DNA of 39,212 nucleotides from Pelagibius litoralis (GTDB lineage: Bacteria; Pseudomonadota; Alphaproteobacteria; Kiloniellales; DSM-21159): assembly GCA_029287455.1 (NCBI GenBank), contig JARFRB010000058.1:1-39212 (forward strand), in the 5' to 3' direction. A program made the translations under genes and the position numbers. A model generated the notes under the pieces. The model worked only from the letters and a program-made list of their open reading frames with translations, ran no database searches and was not told the origin of the DNA. Shown here in pieces: positions 1 through 7,545 of the stretch. Positions within the stretch are counted from its first letter, which is position 1, and each line of letters opens with the position of its first letter.

Positions 1-890
1 GGCCGGTCTTGTCGCTGGACGGTGGGCCAGTCGGTGCTTCAAACGGGCTCAGCCTGAATCCGGAGGGGGACCTGGAGGCCGCCTCGAAGCTCGACACGAT
101 CGTGCTTTGCGGGGGCATTGACGTTCAGAAGATCGCCGAGAAACCGCTCGGCCCCTGGCTGCGGCGCATGGACCGGCGGGGCGCCGACCTGGGTGCGATT
201 TGCACGGCACCCTACATCCTGGCGCGCCATGGCCTATTGGACGGCTATAACTGCACAATCCATTGGGAAAACCTGGCGGCCTTCGTGGAGGATTTTCCGG
301 AGCTTGAGATCAGCAACGAGCTCTTCGAAATCGACCGCAACCGCTTCACCTGCGCCGGGGGCACGGCCTCCCTGGACCTGATGCTGAACATGATAACCCT
401 GCAGCACGGGCATGACCTTGCCGCGGGCGTTGCCGATCAATTCATGCACGACCGGATCCGCGACCGTCACGACCATCAGCGCATGAGCTTGCCGGCCAGG
501 CTCGGCGTGCGGCACCCCAAGCTGCTGTCGGTGATCGATGTCATGGAAAACACGCTTGAGGAGCCGTTGACGCGCGGTGCCCTGGCGCGCAAGGCCGGCC
601 TCTCGACCCGCCAGCTCGAACGGCTGTTCCGCAAGTACCTCAACCGTTCGCCGGCCCGGTACTATCTGGAGCTGCGCCTCAACAAAGCGCGGCTGCTGTT
701 GCTGCAGACGAACATGAGCGTGATCGACGTGGCCTTGGCCTGCGGCTTTGTCTCGGCGTCGCATTTCTCGAAGTGCTACCGGGATTTCTTCGGCCGCACG
801 CCGCGCAAGGAGCGCGGGCTTCCCGCCAGCCTCGACCTTGAGGACAGCGCGCTGGAGAGCACCGGTCCCGTGCAGAGCGCCGCTAAGTAG
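1..890 (+). CDS. GlxA-family transcriptional regulator (5' partial)
   Basis: The reading frame is open from the first bases, so the gene is cut by the left edge; a complete member would be about 320-330 aa. The first half is the C-terminal part of a DJ-1/PfpI (class I amidotransferase-like) ligand domain, with the conserved CTIHWENL and TCAGGTASLDLML stretches. The second half is an AraC-type double helix-turn-helix (LSTRQLERLFRKYL, then VALACGFVSASHFSKCYR). Known relatives of this architecture include GbdR, CdhR and SouR, which sense betaines, carnitine or sarcosine. It closely resembles the complete regulator at 30544-31527. Its stop (888-890) overlaps the end of the convergent HD gene. A role in regulating the adjacent corrinoid/methyl operon is inferred from position only. 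Confidence 0.93.
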   Translation, partial: PVLSLDGGPVGASNGLSLNPEGDLEAASKLDTIVLCGGIDVQKIAEKPLGPWLRRMDRRGADLGAICTAPYILARHGLLDGYNCTIHWENLAAFVEDFPELEISNELFEIDRNRFTCAGGTASLDLMLNMITLQHGHDLAAGVADQFMHDRIRDRHDHQRMSLPARLGVRHPKLLSVIDVMENTLEEPLTRGALARKAGLSTRQLERLFRKYLNRSPARYYLELRLNKARLLLLQTNMSVIDVALACGFVSASHFSKCYRDFFGRTPRKERGLPASLDLEDSALESTGPVQSAAK

Positions 891-1455
891 CCTGGCCCGA
901 GGCCGCGTAGGGCGGCCGGGCAAAGACCCGCTCCACCATCTCTACGAAAGTCTCTAGCGGGGCGGTGTCGTAATCCGGATCGAAACAGTTCTGGTCGTAG
1001 CGTTCGCAGAACGCCGCGCAGGCCTCGAAATGGGGATGGCCGCGATAGCGCTCCCGTGCGTCGCGGTCCCCCCCTAGGTGATGGAAGTAGTAGTAACCCT
1101 GGAAAATGCCGTGGTGCTTGACGATCCAGTGGGTGCGTTCGCTGACGTAGGGCTCGAGGATGGCGGCTGCCAGGGCGGAATGGTTCTCCGGCGCCAGCAG
1201 GTCACCGACATCGTGGAGCAGAGCGGCGACCACCATCTCCTCACTCTCCTCGGCGCGCAGCGCCCGGGTGGCGCTTTGCAGGGAATGCTGGTAGCGGTCG
1301 ATCTTGTAGCCGAGGGTGGGTCCCTTCAGTTTGCCGAGCATTTCCAGGGCGTTCCGGGCGGCTTGGCCATCCATGTTGGCCTTCCACTCCCGGTGAAGGA
1401 ATTCGTACTCCTCGCGGCTGCCATCGGCCATGTTCACGAAGCTGACCGTGTCCAT
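883..1455 (-). CDS. HD-domain protein, possible diiron oxygenase or phosphohydrolase
   Basis: 190 aa. Conserved metal-ligand candidates are H57 (in RYQHSLQSA), H81-D82 (ALLHDVGD), H92, H114/H115 and an acidic cluster near D154-D161. The HSLQ...HD spacing recalls the HD mixed-valence diiron oxygenases (PhnZ, TmpB, myo-inositol oxygenase) as well as ordinary HD phosphohydrolases. Which applies cannot be settled from sequence alone. A strong ribosome binding site (GGAGGAG) precedes the ATG at 1455. It is the last gene of the minus-strand corrinoid operon, 39 bases after the RACE gene. Its stop TAG (883-885) overlaps the tail of the convergent regulator. A role in oxidising a methylated or C-N/C-P substrate is a guess from context. 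Confidence 0.85.
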   Translation of the reverse strand: MDTVSFVNMADGSREEYEFLHREWKANMDGQAARNALEMLGKLKGPTLGYKIDRYQHSLQSATRALRAEESEEMVVAALLHDVGDLLAPENHSALAAAILEPYVSERTHWIVKHHGIFQGYYYFHHLGGDRDARERYRGHPHFEACAAFCERYDQNCFDPDYDTAPLETFVEMVERVFARPPYAASGQAT

Positions 1456-1494
1456 CGCCTTCTCCTCCGGTGCGGCGGGTCGGAAACCCGGCTA

Positions 1495-3567
1495 TTACAC
1501 AGCGTTCTCGGCGCCGGGTCCAGCACCGGCGCGGCGGCGCCGACGCTCTCTCCGGCCCTCCCTGCGGCCCGTGTCCCTGTCGCTGTCCGCATCGCTCTCG
1601 CTGGCGGCGGGCAGGGTGACCGCTTCGGCCAGGCGGGCGAAGGGGGCGGTCTTGTGGGGCAGGGCCATGGCTTCGACGAAGTGCGCCTGGAACTTCGGCT
1701 CTACGGCCGTCTCGATCTTCTCGACCCGGCGGACGACGTCTTCGATGTTGTCGCGTGCCCGCTGATTGAGCAGCGCGATGCGTGCGCCGGTGCCGGCTGC
1801 GTTGCCCGCGGAGTGCACATTCTCAAGCAGGCAATCGGGGATCATGCCGAGGACCATGGCGTACTTGACATCGATGTGGCTGCCGAAGGCGCCGGCGAGT
1901 TGGATGCGGTCCACATGTTCGATGTCCAGCCGATCCATCAGCAGGCGAATTCCGGCGTAGAGCGCAGCCTTCGCCAGTTGGATGGCCCTGACGTCGTTCT
2001 GGGTGATGACAATGCGCGGGTCATGAGGATCGGCCGACTCGTAGAGCAGGTAGCTGAAGGTGCGTCCGTCGGCGAAAACCCTCTGGTTTCGTGCGGCCCG
2101 GCCGCCGTCGATGGTGCCGTCTGAGCGGATCACCGAGGCCAGGAAGAGTTCGGCCAGGACCTCGATGATCCCGGAGCCGCAGATGCCGGTCACTCCGCTC
2201 GATTTCGTCGCTTCGGCGAAGCCCGGTTCGTCCGACCATAGGTCGCAGCCGATCACCCTGAAGCGTGGCTCCAAGGTCTCGGGATCAATGCGTACCCGCT
2301 CAATGGCGCCGGGGGCCGCGCGCTGTCCGCCAGAGATCTGCGCGCCCTCGAAGGCCGGGCCGGTCGGCGAGGAGCAGGCAAGCAGGCGCTCGCGGTTGCC
2401 CAGTACGATCTCGGCATTCGTGCCCACGTCCACGACCAGGGTAATTTCATCGTTAAGGTGCGGTGTCTCGGACAAGATGACGCCAGCGGTATCCGCACCC
2501 ACGTGTCCCGCGATGCATGGAAGGATGTAGACCCGGGCTGTGGGGGCGAATTGCAGGCCCAAGTCTACGCCCCAAAGGGTCAATCCACTGTTCAGGGCAA
2601 GCGCGAAGGGCGCGCCGCCCAGTTCGGTCGGATCGATGCCCAGCAGGAGGTGGTGCATGATCGGGTTGCCGACGAAGGTGGCATTCACGATGTCCACCGG
2701 ATCGATGCCTGCCTCCGCGCAAACCTGGGCGGTTAGCGCGTTGATGCCCTGGCGGACCGCGTCGGTCATCTCCGCGTCGCCGCTTGGGTTCATCATCACA
2801 TAGGAGACCCGGCTCATCAGATCCTCACCAAAGCGGATCTGGGGGTTCATCACGCCGCTGGAGGCGATGACCTCGCCGCTTCGGAGTTCGCAGAGGTGGG
2901 CGGCGATCGTGGTCGAGCCAACATCGACCGCCAGGCCGTAGGCCTTGTCCCGGAACCCCGGCCATACGCCCGTCAGCACCTGATCGCGGTGGATGGCCAC
3001 GGTGACCTTCCAGCCGCCCTCCCGAAGGCTGTGCTGGAGACCTTGAAGGACCTTTAGATCGCTGGTGAGCCCGGTGATGCCCCACTGCTTCTCCAATGCC
3101 AGGTAAAGCCGCTCAAGGTCGCCGGTGGGGTTGTGCATGTCGGGTTCCTCGACCTCGACATAGTGGAGGCGAATGGCGGGATCGAGTTCGATGTCGCGCA
3201 CTTCGGCGCGTTTGCGCACCACTTGCTTGTGGACCTGGCTGTCCGGGGGCACGTCGATGACGACGTCGCCCTCGATCCGGGTCTGGCAGGAAAGACGGCG
3301 GCCCGGCTTGATGACTTTCTTGCTGGCGTAGCGCGCCTCCACCTGGTTCCACTCGGAGACGCTGTCCTGGCCGCTCGAGATGCCATGCTTGGCGAAATGA
3401 CCGGAGCCAACCTCGATCTGGCAGCGGCCACAGAGGCCACGGCCGCCGCAGACCGAATCGATATCCACGCCAAGCTGGCGGGCGATCTTCAGAACTGGTG
3501 TGCCGACAGGAAAGCGGCCCCGCTTGCCCGATGGTGTGAATACGACGAGGGCGTCCTGCCGGTCCAA
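1495..3567 (-). CDS. RACE-type reductive activator of corrinoid proteins (2Fe-2S + ASKHA ATPase, DUF4445)
   Basis: 690 aa from the TTG start preferred here. The N-terminal [2Fe-2S] ferredoxin domain has C40-x5-C46-x2-C49 and C94. A linker follows, then a C-terminal ASKHA ATP-binding domain (AVDVGSTTIAAHL, VVDVGTNAEIVLG, PTGPAFEGAQISGG). Such proteins use ATP to drive electron transfer that re-reduces inactive Co(II) corrinoid to Co(I). I chose TTG at 3567 because AGGGAG lies six bases upstream and the family homology begins here. A longer frame to an ATG at 3633 would overlap the methyltransferase and add a Gly/Pro-rich tail unlike the family. The C-terminus ends in an Arg-rich tail (RRERRRRRAG) that is repeated at the end of the upstream methyltransferase. 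Confidence 0.93.
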   Translation of the reverse strand: MDRQDALVVFTPSGKRGRFPVGTPVLKIARQLGVDIDSVCGGRGLCGRCQIEVGSGHFAKHGISSGQDSVSEWNQVEARYASKKVIKPGRRLSCQTRIEGDVVIDVPPDSQVHKQVVRKRAEVRDIELDPAIRLHYVEVEEPDMHNPTGDLERLYLALEKQWGITGLTSDLKVLQGLQHSLREGGWKVTVAIHRDQVLTGVWPGFRDKAYGLAVDVGSTTIAAHLCELRSGEVIASSGVMNPQIRFGEDLMSRVSYVMMNPSGDAEMTDAVRQGINALTAQVCAEAGIDPVDIVNATFVGNPIMHHLLLGIDPTELGGAPFALALNSGLTLWGVDLGLQFAPTARVYILPCIAGHVGADTAGVILSETPHLNDEITLVVDVGTNAEIVLGNRERLLACSSPTGPAFEGAQISGGQRAAPGAIERVRIDPETLEPRFRVIGCDLWSDEPGFAEATKSSGVTGICGSGIIEVLAELFLASVIRSDGTIDGGRAARNQRVFADGRTFSYLLYESADPHDPRIVITQNDVRAIQLAKAALYAGIRLLMDRLDIEHVDRIQLAGAFGSHIDVKYAMVLGMIPDCLLENVHSAGNAAGTGARIALLNQRARDNIEDVVRRVEKIETAVEPKFQAHFVEAMALPHKTAPFARLAEAVTLPAASESDADSDRDTGRREGRRERRRRRAGAGPGAENAV

Positions 3568-3592
3568 GTGGCGCTCCCTATCCGAGCCGCGA

Positions 3593-4504
3593 TCAGCCGG
3601 CACGCCGCCGGCGCCGTTCCCGCCGCCCGGCACCTTCCGCGGCTTCCGCCCCAGCCGGGGCGGGCTCGCGGTATTTCCGGATCCAGCGGCTGCAGTCCCG
3701 GTCCACGCCCATCAGCACATTCGCGGCCATGACGCCCGCCATTTCCTCTTCGTGCAGTGGGTTAAGGATCGCCGAGGTCATGCCGGCGCAAGAGGCCATC
3801 GCCAAGAAGGTGGCGTTCAAGGCGTGCCGGTTCGGCAAGCCGAAGGAGATGTTGGAGGCGCCGCAGGTCGAGTTGACGCCGAGTTCCTCGCGCAAACGCC
3901 GCAGAATGGCGAAGGCCTGACGCCCCGCCGTTCCCATCGCACCGATCGGCATCACCAGGGGGTCGACCACCACATCCTCCTTGGGGATGCCGTAATCCAT
4001 GGCCCGGTGAACGATTTTCTTCGCAACCTCGAAACGCACGTCCGGATCCTCGGAGATGCCCGTCTCGTCGTTAGAGATCGCGACCACCGCGGCGCCATGC
4101 TTCTTCACGAGGGGCAGAACCGTTTCCAGCCGATCCTCCTCGCCGGTCACGGAATTGACCAGGGCTTTTCCTTGGTAGACCGAAAGGCCAGCCTCCAGCG
4201 CCGCGACAATGGAGGAGTCGATGGACAGCGGCACGTCCACCAGCGACTGCACCAGCTTCACGGTATCGGCTAGGATCGCCGGTTCGTCCGCGAGCGGGAT
4301 GCCGGCGTTAACGTCGAGCATCTGGGCGCCGGCGGCAACTTGGGCCAAGGCGTCGCGCTCCACGGTCGAGAAGTCTCCGGCCGCCATTTCCGCCGCCAGC
4401 TTCTTGCGCCCCGTGGGGTTGATTCGCTCGCCGATAATACAGAACGGCTGGTCGAAACCGATGATCACTTCCTGCTTGTGAGAGGAAACCAGGGTGCGGG
4501 ACAT
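3593..4504 (-). CDS. methyltetrahydrofolate:corrinoid methyltransferase (pterin-binding TIM barrel)
   Basis: 303 aa with a single pterin-binding (DHPS-like) barrel. Motifs include IGERINPTGRKKL near the N-terminus, MLDVNAG, LSIDSS, LVNSVTGE, VVDPLVMPIG and CGASNISFGLPNR. Such enzymes (MtgA, MtvA, AcsE class) move a methyl group between a corrinoid protein and tetrahydrofolate. In a catabolic operon with MetF, the expected direction is from methyl-corrinoid to THF. The start ATG (4504) has AGGAG upstream. The gene ends with a lysine/arginine-rich tail (GRRERRRRRAG), an extension beyond the usual barrel. RACE follows after about 25 bases. Confidence 0.94.
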   Translation of the reverse strand: MSRTLVSSHKQEVIIGFDQPFCIIGERINPTGRKKLAAEMAAGDFSTVERDALAQVAAGAQMLDVNAGIPLADEPAILADTVKLVQSLVDVPLSIDSSIVAALEAGLSVYQGKALVNSVTGEEDRLETVLPLVKKHGAAVVAISNDETGISEDPDVRFEVAKKIVHRAMDYGIPKEDVVVDPLVMPIGAMGTAGRQAFAILRRLREELGVNSTCGASNISFGLPNRHALNATFLAMASCAGMTSAILNPLHEEEMAGVMAANVLMGVDRDCSRWIRKYREPAPAGAEAAEGAGRRERRRRRAG

Positions 4505-4674
4505 TGCGGGCGGCTCCTAAAGTTGGAGGGCTTGGCGTAAAGGGCCAAGGCTGTCGAAGTGGCGGTTATATGCCGTGGCGTTCGGGCAGGAACTTACATC
4601 AAGGCGACGAAGTCTTTCCAGTTTACGCTTTTCCGTCGCTCGCCGCCGGCTCTTAGCTCTCTTCCCGGGTGCCG
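4505..4674 (-). promoter_or_regulatory. 170-base operon gap with a stem-loop before the methyltransferase
   Basis: This is the only sizeable gap inside the corrinoid operon. It holds a perfect 6-base inverted repeat, CTTGGC at 4531-4536 and GCCAAG at 4544-4549, with a 7-base loop. It sits 26 bases upstream of the methyltransferase start, just outside its ribosome binding site. It could be an RNA processing or mRNA stability element, or part of a leader. I found no convincing promoter and no T-tract terminator. Confidence 0.35.
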
Positions 4675-5619
4675 TCAGTCGATCTTGCGAGTAACGTCGA
4701 AACCCTTCTCGCCGGCCTTCAACGTGAAGTCGCCATCGGCGACGGCATAGCTCCAGGCCGCTGTGCGGCGCAGGCCACCCAAGGGGTACATATGCGCCTT
4801 GCGGATGCCGCATTTCGGATCTGTGGCGCGGTAGCGCGCGAGATCGATAAGCAGCTTATCGGGGGCGCTAACGGTCATCAGCTTTGCCACGTTGCGCGCT
4901 TGCTTGGCCAGGAAGTTCATGGAGGGGCCGATGCCACAGTTACGCGCGTGCAACAGCAGGGTCTTGATCGTCGCCAGACCCGGCACGCCGATGTGGACCG
5001 GCAGACGGTTGCCCTCCGACTGAATTGCCTTGTCCCAAGCTATGATCGGCGCCGCCTCGAAGCAAAACTGCGTGACCACGTAAACTTCGGCACCGGTGCG
5101 CTCTGCGAAGGCGTTCTTCCAGGCCAAGGCGTCCGCGATATCCTCGTCGCGAATGTCCGGGCTGCCTTCCGGGTGCCCCGCCACACCGATGCGGCGGATA
5201 CCGTGGGCGTCGAAGAGTTCCGTCTCCAAAAGCTGCATGGAGCTGTCGAAGGGGCCGAGGGGATGATCCACCGCGCCGCCAAGCGCCACTACCTCGTCAA
5301 CGCCCACCTCGCCTTGGAGCTCGGCAAGATACTCGGCCAGCGCGTCCTTGCTCGGGATCGAGCGGGCGGCGAAGTGGGGTGCCGGATTGAAGCCTTCCGC
5401 CTTCAGGCGCTTGGCCGTCGCGACGGTGTCCTTGAAGTCCGATCCCGGCAGGAAGGTGACAGCCACCGTGATACCCGGGCGCAGGTGCTCGCGATAATCG
5501 GGAGTTTTCGCCGAGGTGCCCGGCGTGGTTTCGACTGTGAAACCTTCCAGAAATCCCGAGATTTCTTGAGCCAGATTCATATCGCCGGCCCCGCGGACCG
5601 CTGTATCAAGCATGCCCAT
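4675..5619 (-). CDS. metF: methylenetetrahydrofolate reductase family protein
   Basis: 314 aa, the length of a bacterial MetF barrel. Recognisable features are the substrate/flavin-barrel segments TTPGTSAKTPDY, NPAPHFAARSI, VALGGAVDHPLGPFDSS, GVAGHPEGSP and the VVTQFCFEA strand. The usual biosynthetic direction is 5,10-methylene-THF to 5-methyl-THF. Next to a corrinoid methyl-transfer module the reverse, oxidising direction is the likely job, feeding substrate methyl groups into C1 metabolism; this is inference. Start codons at 5619 and 5613 are both possible. The neighbouring PF13769 gene lies 16 bases upstream, and families of this pair commonly travel together. Confidence 0.92.
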   Translation of the reverse strand: MGMLDTAVRGAGDMNLAQEISGFLEGFTVETTPGTSAKTPDYREHLRPGITVAVTFLPGSDFKDTVATAKRLKAEGFNPAPHFAARSIPSKDALAEYLAELQGEVGVDEVVALGGAVDHPLGPFDSSMQLLETELFDAHGIRRIGVAGHPEGSPDIRDEDIADALAWKNAFAERTGAEVYVVTQFCFEAAPIIAWDKAIQSEGNRLPVHIGVPGLATIKTLLLHARNCGIGPSMNFLAKQARNVAKLMTVSAPDKLLIDLARYRATDPKCGIRKAHMYPLGGLRRTAAWSYAVADGDFTLKAGEKGFDVTRKID

Positions 5620-5635
5620 TGTGGATTTTCGTCCT

Positions 5636-5941
5636 TCATTGGCTTGTGTCTAGACCGCCGGACGCGACCAAGGCGTCGAGGCGTTCGGTGTCGAATTCCT
5701 GTTCAAGGCCTTGGGCCGCTTCCGCGGCGGCCGCCTCCAGATCGTCGCCGCAGGGCAGGGGCGCGCCGCGCCGCCACTCGGCGAGATAGCTATCGGTGTC
5801 ACGCAGCTTGGCGCGCATGGCCGCGCGGTCGATGGCTTTTTCGAAGCGCTCGTCGAGCACCACCTTCGCCGTCTTGCGCCCCTCCTTGGCGATGACTTGC
5901 GCGGGTATGTCCCGCCAGTAAACGATCGTGATCTGCGCCAT
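5636..5941 (-). CDS. small PF13769-type ('virulence factor') protein
   Basis: 101 aa from the ATG at 5941. It begins with a beta strand (AQITIVYWRDIPAQVIA), then a basic segment with a conserved ERFEKAIDRAAMRAK helix and DSYLAEWRRG. The C-terminus is acidic and alanine-rich. It matches the small family named 'virulence factor' (PF13769), whose biochemical role is unknown; the name is historical and implies nothing about disease here. A TTG at 5962 would add seven residues and sits against the DUF1638 stop; the family N-terminus favours 5941. It lies between the MetF and DUF1638 genes, which suggests an accessory role in methyl transfer or folate handling (inference). Confidence 0.82.
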   Translation of the reverse strand: MAQITIVYWRDIPAQVIAKEGRKTAKVVLDERFEKAIDRAAMRAKLRDTDSYLAEWRRGAPLPCGDDLEAAAAEAAQGLEQEFDTERLDALVASGGLDTSQ

Positions 5942-5962
5942 GTCCTCGTGTTTCCAATCCAA

Positions 5963-6574
5963 TCAGGCGGCGCCGGCCAAGAACCGCCCAAGGCCGCCCA
6001 AACCTGTCGTCCGCATTTCGAAATTGAGCCCCAGCTTTTCCGCCGCCGCCTCGGCTTTGGCCTGGAGCGCCGGATCTTCCGTCTGCGCCAGGTAGACCAG
6101 CGTCGTGTAGTTACCGAAATAGTCGCCCAAAAGTTCCGGGTGCCGGTCGATTCCCAAGCCTTCGATTATCAAGCGGTCGAAATGTCGCGCCAGGTAATCG
6201 GTGAGATAAAAGCAAGCGGGGTTCTTCTCCGCCGCCACCTCGAATGCCTCTAGGCCCTCATAGAAAGCGTAGCAATGGGGCCCATCGATCCGTTCGACCC
6301 CTTCCTCGTCCAAAATTCTGTCCAGTTCTCCACCCGTCCCGCAGTCGGCGTAGGCGACGAGGATCCGGCCGTAGTGACCTCGGGCCTCGGCAATCTTGCG
6401 GCGCACGCCTTCGGGGATCTTACTCGGCCTATTGTGCCAGAGGGCCGGCAGGCAAGTGACGCTGAGGTGCGACCAGCCGTTTAGCCGGATCGCGTCCACG
6501 ATTTCCCGCCCCAGGGCACCGCAAGCGATGACCAGCGTTTTTTCGGGCTCGGGTTTGTCCGGCGCGGACGGCAT
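5963..6574 (-). CDS. DUF1638 domain protein
   Basis: 203 aa, essentially one domain. Typical DUF1638 segments are LVIACGALGREI near the N-terminus, CLPALWHNRPSKIP, ILVAYADCGTGGELD, HCYAFYEG and TDYLARHFDRL. Cysteines in the ACGAL, YADCGTGG and GPHCYAFY segments make a metal or cofactor site plausible, but the function is not known. Members are repeatedly found beside MttB-type methyltransferases and corrinoid proteins. The start ATG at 6574 is 27 bases after the corrinoid-protein stop, consistent with one transcript. Confidence 0.88.
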   Translation of the reverse strand: MPSAPDKPEPEKTLVIACGALGREIVDAIRLNGWSHLSVTCLPALWHNRPSKIPEGVRRKIAEARGHYGRILVAYADCGTGGELDRILDEEGVERIDGPHCYAFYEGLEAFEVAAEKNPACFYLTDYLARHFDRLIIEGLGIDRHPELLGDYFGNYTTLVYLAQTEDPALQAKAEAAAEKLGLNFEMRTTGLGGLGRFLAGAA

Positions 6575-6601
6575 GTCGGCGCTCTCAAGGCTCGTGTGGC
6601 G

Positions 6602-7318
6602 TCAGACGGCCGCGGCCGAGCCGTGGTCGGCCTGGTTGTGGCGGCGCGCCATGTAGTCCTTGGCGGTTTCCACGGCCACCGCGGCATCTCGGCAATAGGC
6701 GTCGGCACCGATCGCATCGGCGAAGGCCTCGTTCAAGGGCGCGCCGCCCACCAGCACGACGTAGTCGTCACGGATGCCCTTTTCCTTCAGGGTGTCGATG
6801 ACGACCTTCATGTAGGGCATGGTGGTGGTCAGCAGGGCCGACATGCCGAGGATATCCGGTTGGTGCTCTTCCAGGGCGTCGAGGTAGTTTTCCACCGGAT
6901 TGTTGATCCCGAGGTCGATCACCTCGAAGCCCGCACCCTCCAGCATCATGGAAACCAGGTTCTTGCCGATGTCGTGAATGTCGCCCTTCACGGTGCCGAT
7001 CACCATCTTGCCCATCTTGGGCGCGCCGGTCTCGGCCAGCAGCGGGCGCAGGATTGCCATTCCCGCCTTCATGGAGTTCGCCGCCAGAAGCACCTCCGGC
7101 ACGAAGAGGATCCCGTCGCGGAAATCGATGCCTACAATGCGCATCCCCTCGACGAGAGCTTCGGTCAGGACCTTGTAGGGCGCCCATTTGCGCTCCAGCA
7201 GGATTTCGACCCCCTCGACAACCTCGTCCTTGAGGCCGTCGTAAAGGTCGTCGTGCATTTGGGCGACCAGTTCATCGTCGTCCAAGCTGCGGAGATCAAG
7301 ATCGTCGTCGTCGCTCAT
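6602..7318 (-). CDS. cobalamin-binding corrinoid protein (MtbC/MttC type)
   Basis: 238 aa. After an Asp-rich start comes the four-helix cap domain (about residues 12-95). The Rossmann-type B12 domain follows, with the base-off motif DIHDIG (D113, H115, G118), the later GMSALLTTTMPYM segment and VLVGGAPLNEAFADAIGADAY. H115 is the expected lower axial ligand to cobalt. The protein would accept a methyl group from a substrate-specific methyltransferase and hand it to the methyl-THF enzyme at 3593-4504. I chose ATG at 7318; a GTG at 7324 is in frame two codons earlier. It is the first gene of the corrinoid operon, 227 bases after hyuB. No matching MttB/MtgB gene is present in the window. Confidence 0.95.
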   Translation of the reverse strand: MSDDDDLDLRSLDDDELVAQMHDDLYDGLKDEVVEGVEILLERKWAPYKVLTEALVEGMRIVGIDFRDGILFVPEVLLAANSMKAGMAILRPLLAETGAPKMGKMVIGTVKGDIHDIGKNLVSMMLEGAGFEVIDLGINNPVENYLDALEEHQPDILGMSALLTTTMPYMKVVIDTLKEKGIRDDYVVLVGGAPLNEAFADAIGADAYCRDAAVAVETAKDYMARRHNQADHGSAAAV

Positions 7319-7545
7319 TGCCACTCTATCCTCGCTGGCACAAACGTACCCCTTGCCGGACGTTGGGGACCGTGCACTCTAATCCTTGAAACCGGATGAG
7401 ACCTCCGGCTGCAACGCCCGCGACTTATGCTGTTCGGATTGCGACAAAGCGACGCTGGCGTCCCCGATAGTAGGGTGATCTGTCTTCGCGCCCGGTACAA
7501 GACGCTGAAGGGAGTAAACACGAATTCGTGAAACAAGCAAAGGGG
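7319..7545 (-). promoter_or_regulatory. leader/promoter gap upstream of the corrinoid operon
   Basis: This 227-base gap separates hyuB from the corrinoid operon on the same strand and is the likeliest place for a dedicated promoter. It contains a perfect 12-base palindrome CACGAATTCGTG (7519-7530), 16 bases beyond the hyuB stop, a plausible dimeric operator. Nearer the gene, CCGGA and TCCGG arms flank a 7-base loop around 7395-7411. I looked for a cobalamin-riboswitch B12 box and for a T-rich terminator and saw neither. Confidence 0.45.

Noticed and set aside
4669-5895. A 408-codon plus-strand open frame
   Set aside because: It is antisense to metF and the PF13769 gene and shows no domain.
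7325-7545. Cobalamin riboswitch upstream of the corrinoid protein
   Set aside because: I searched both strands for a B12 box and typical paired elements and found none.
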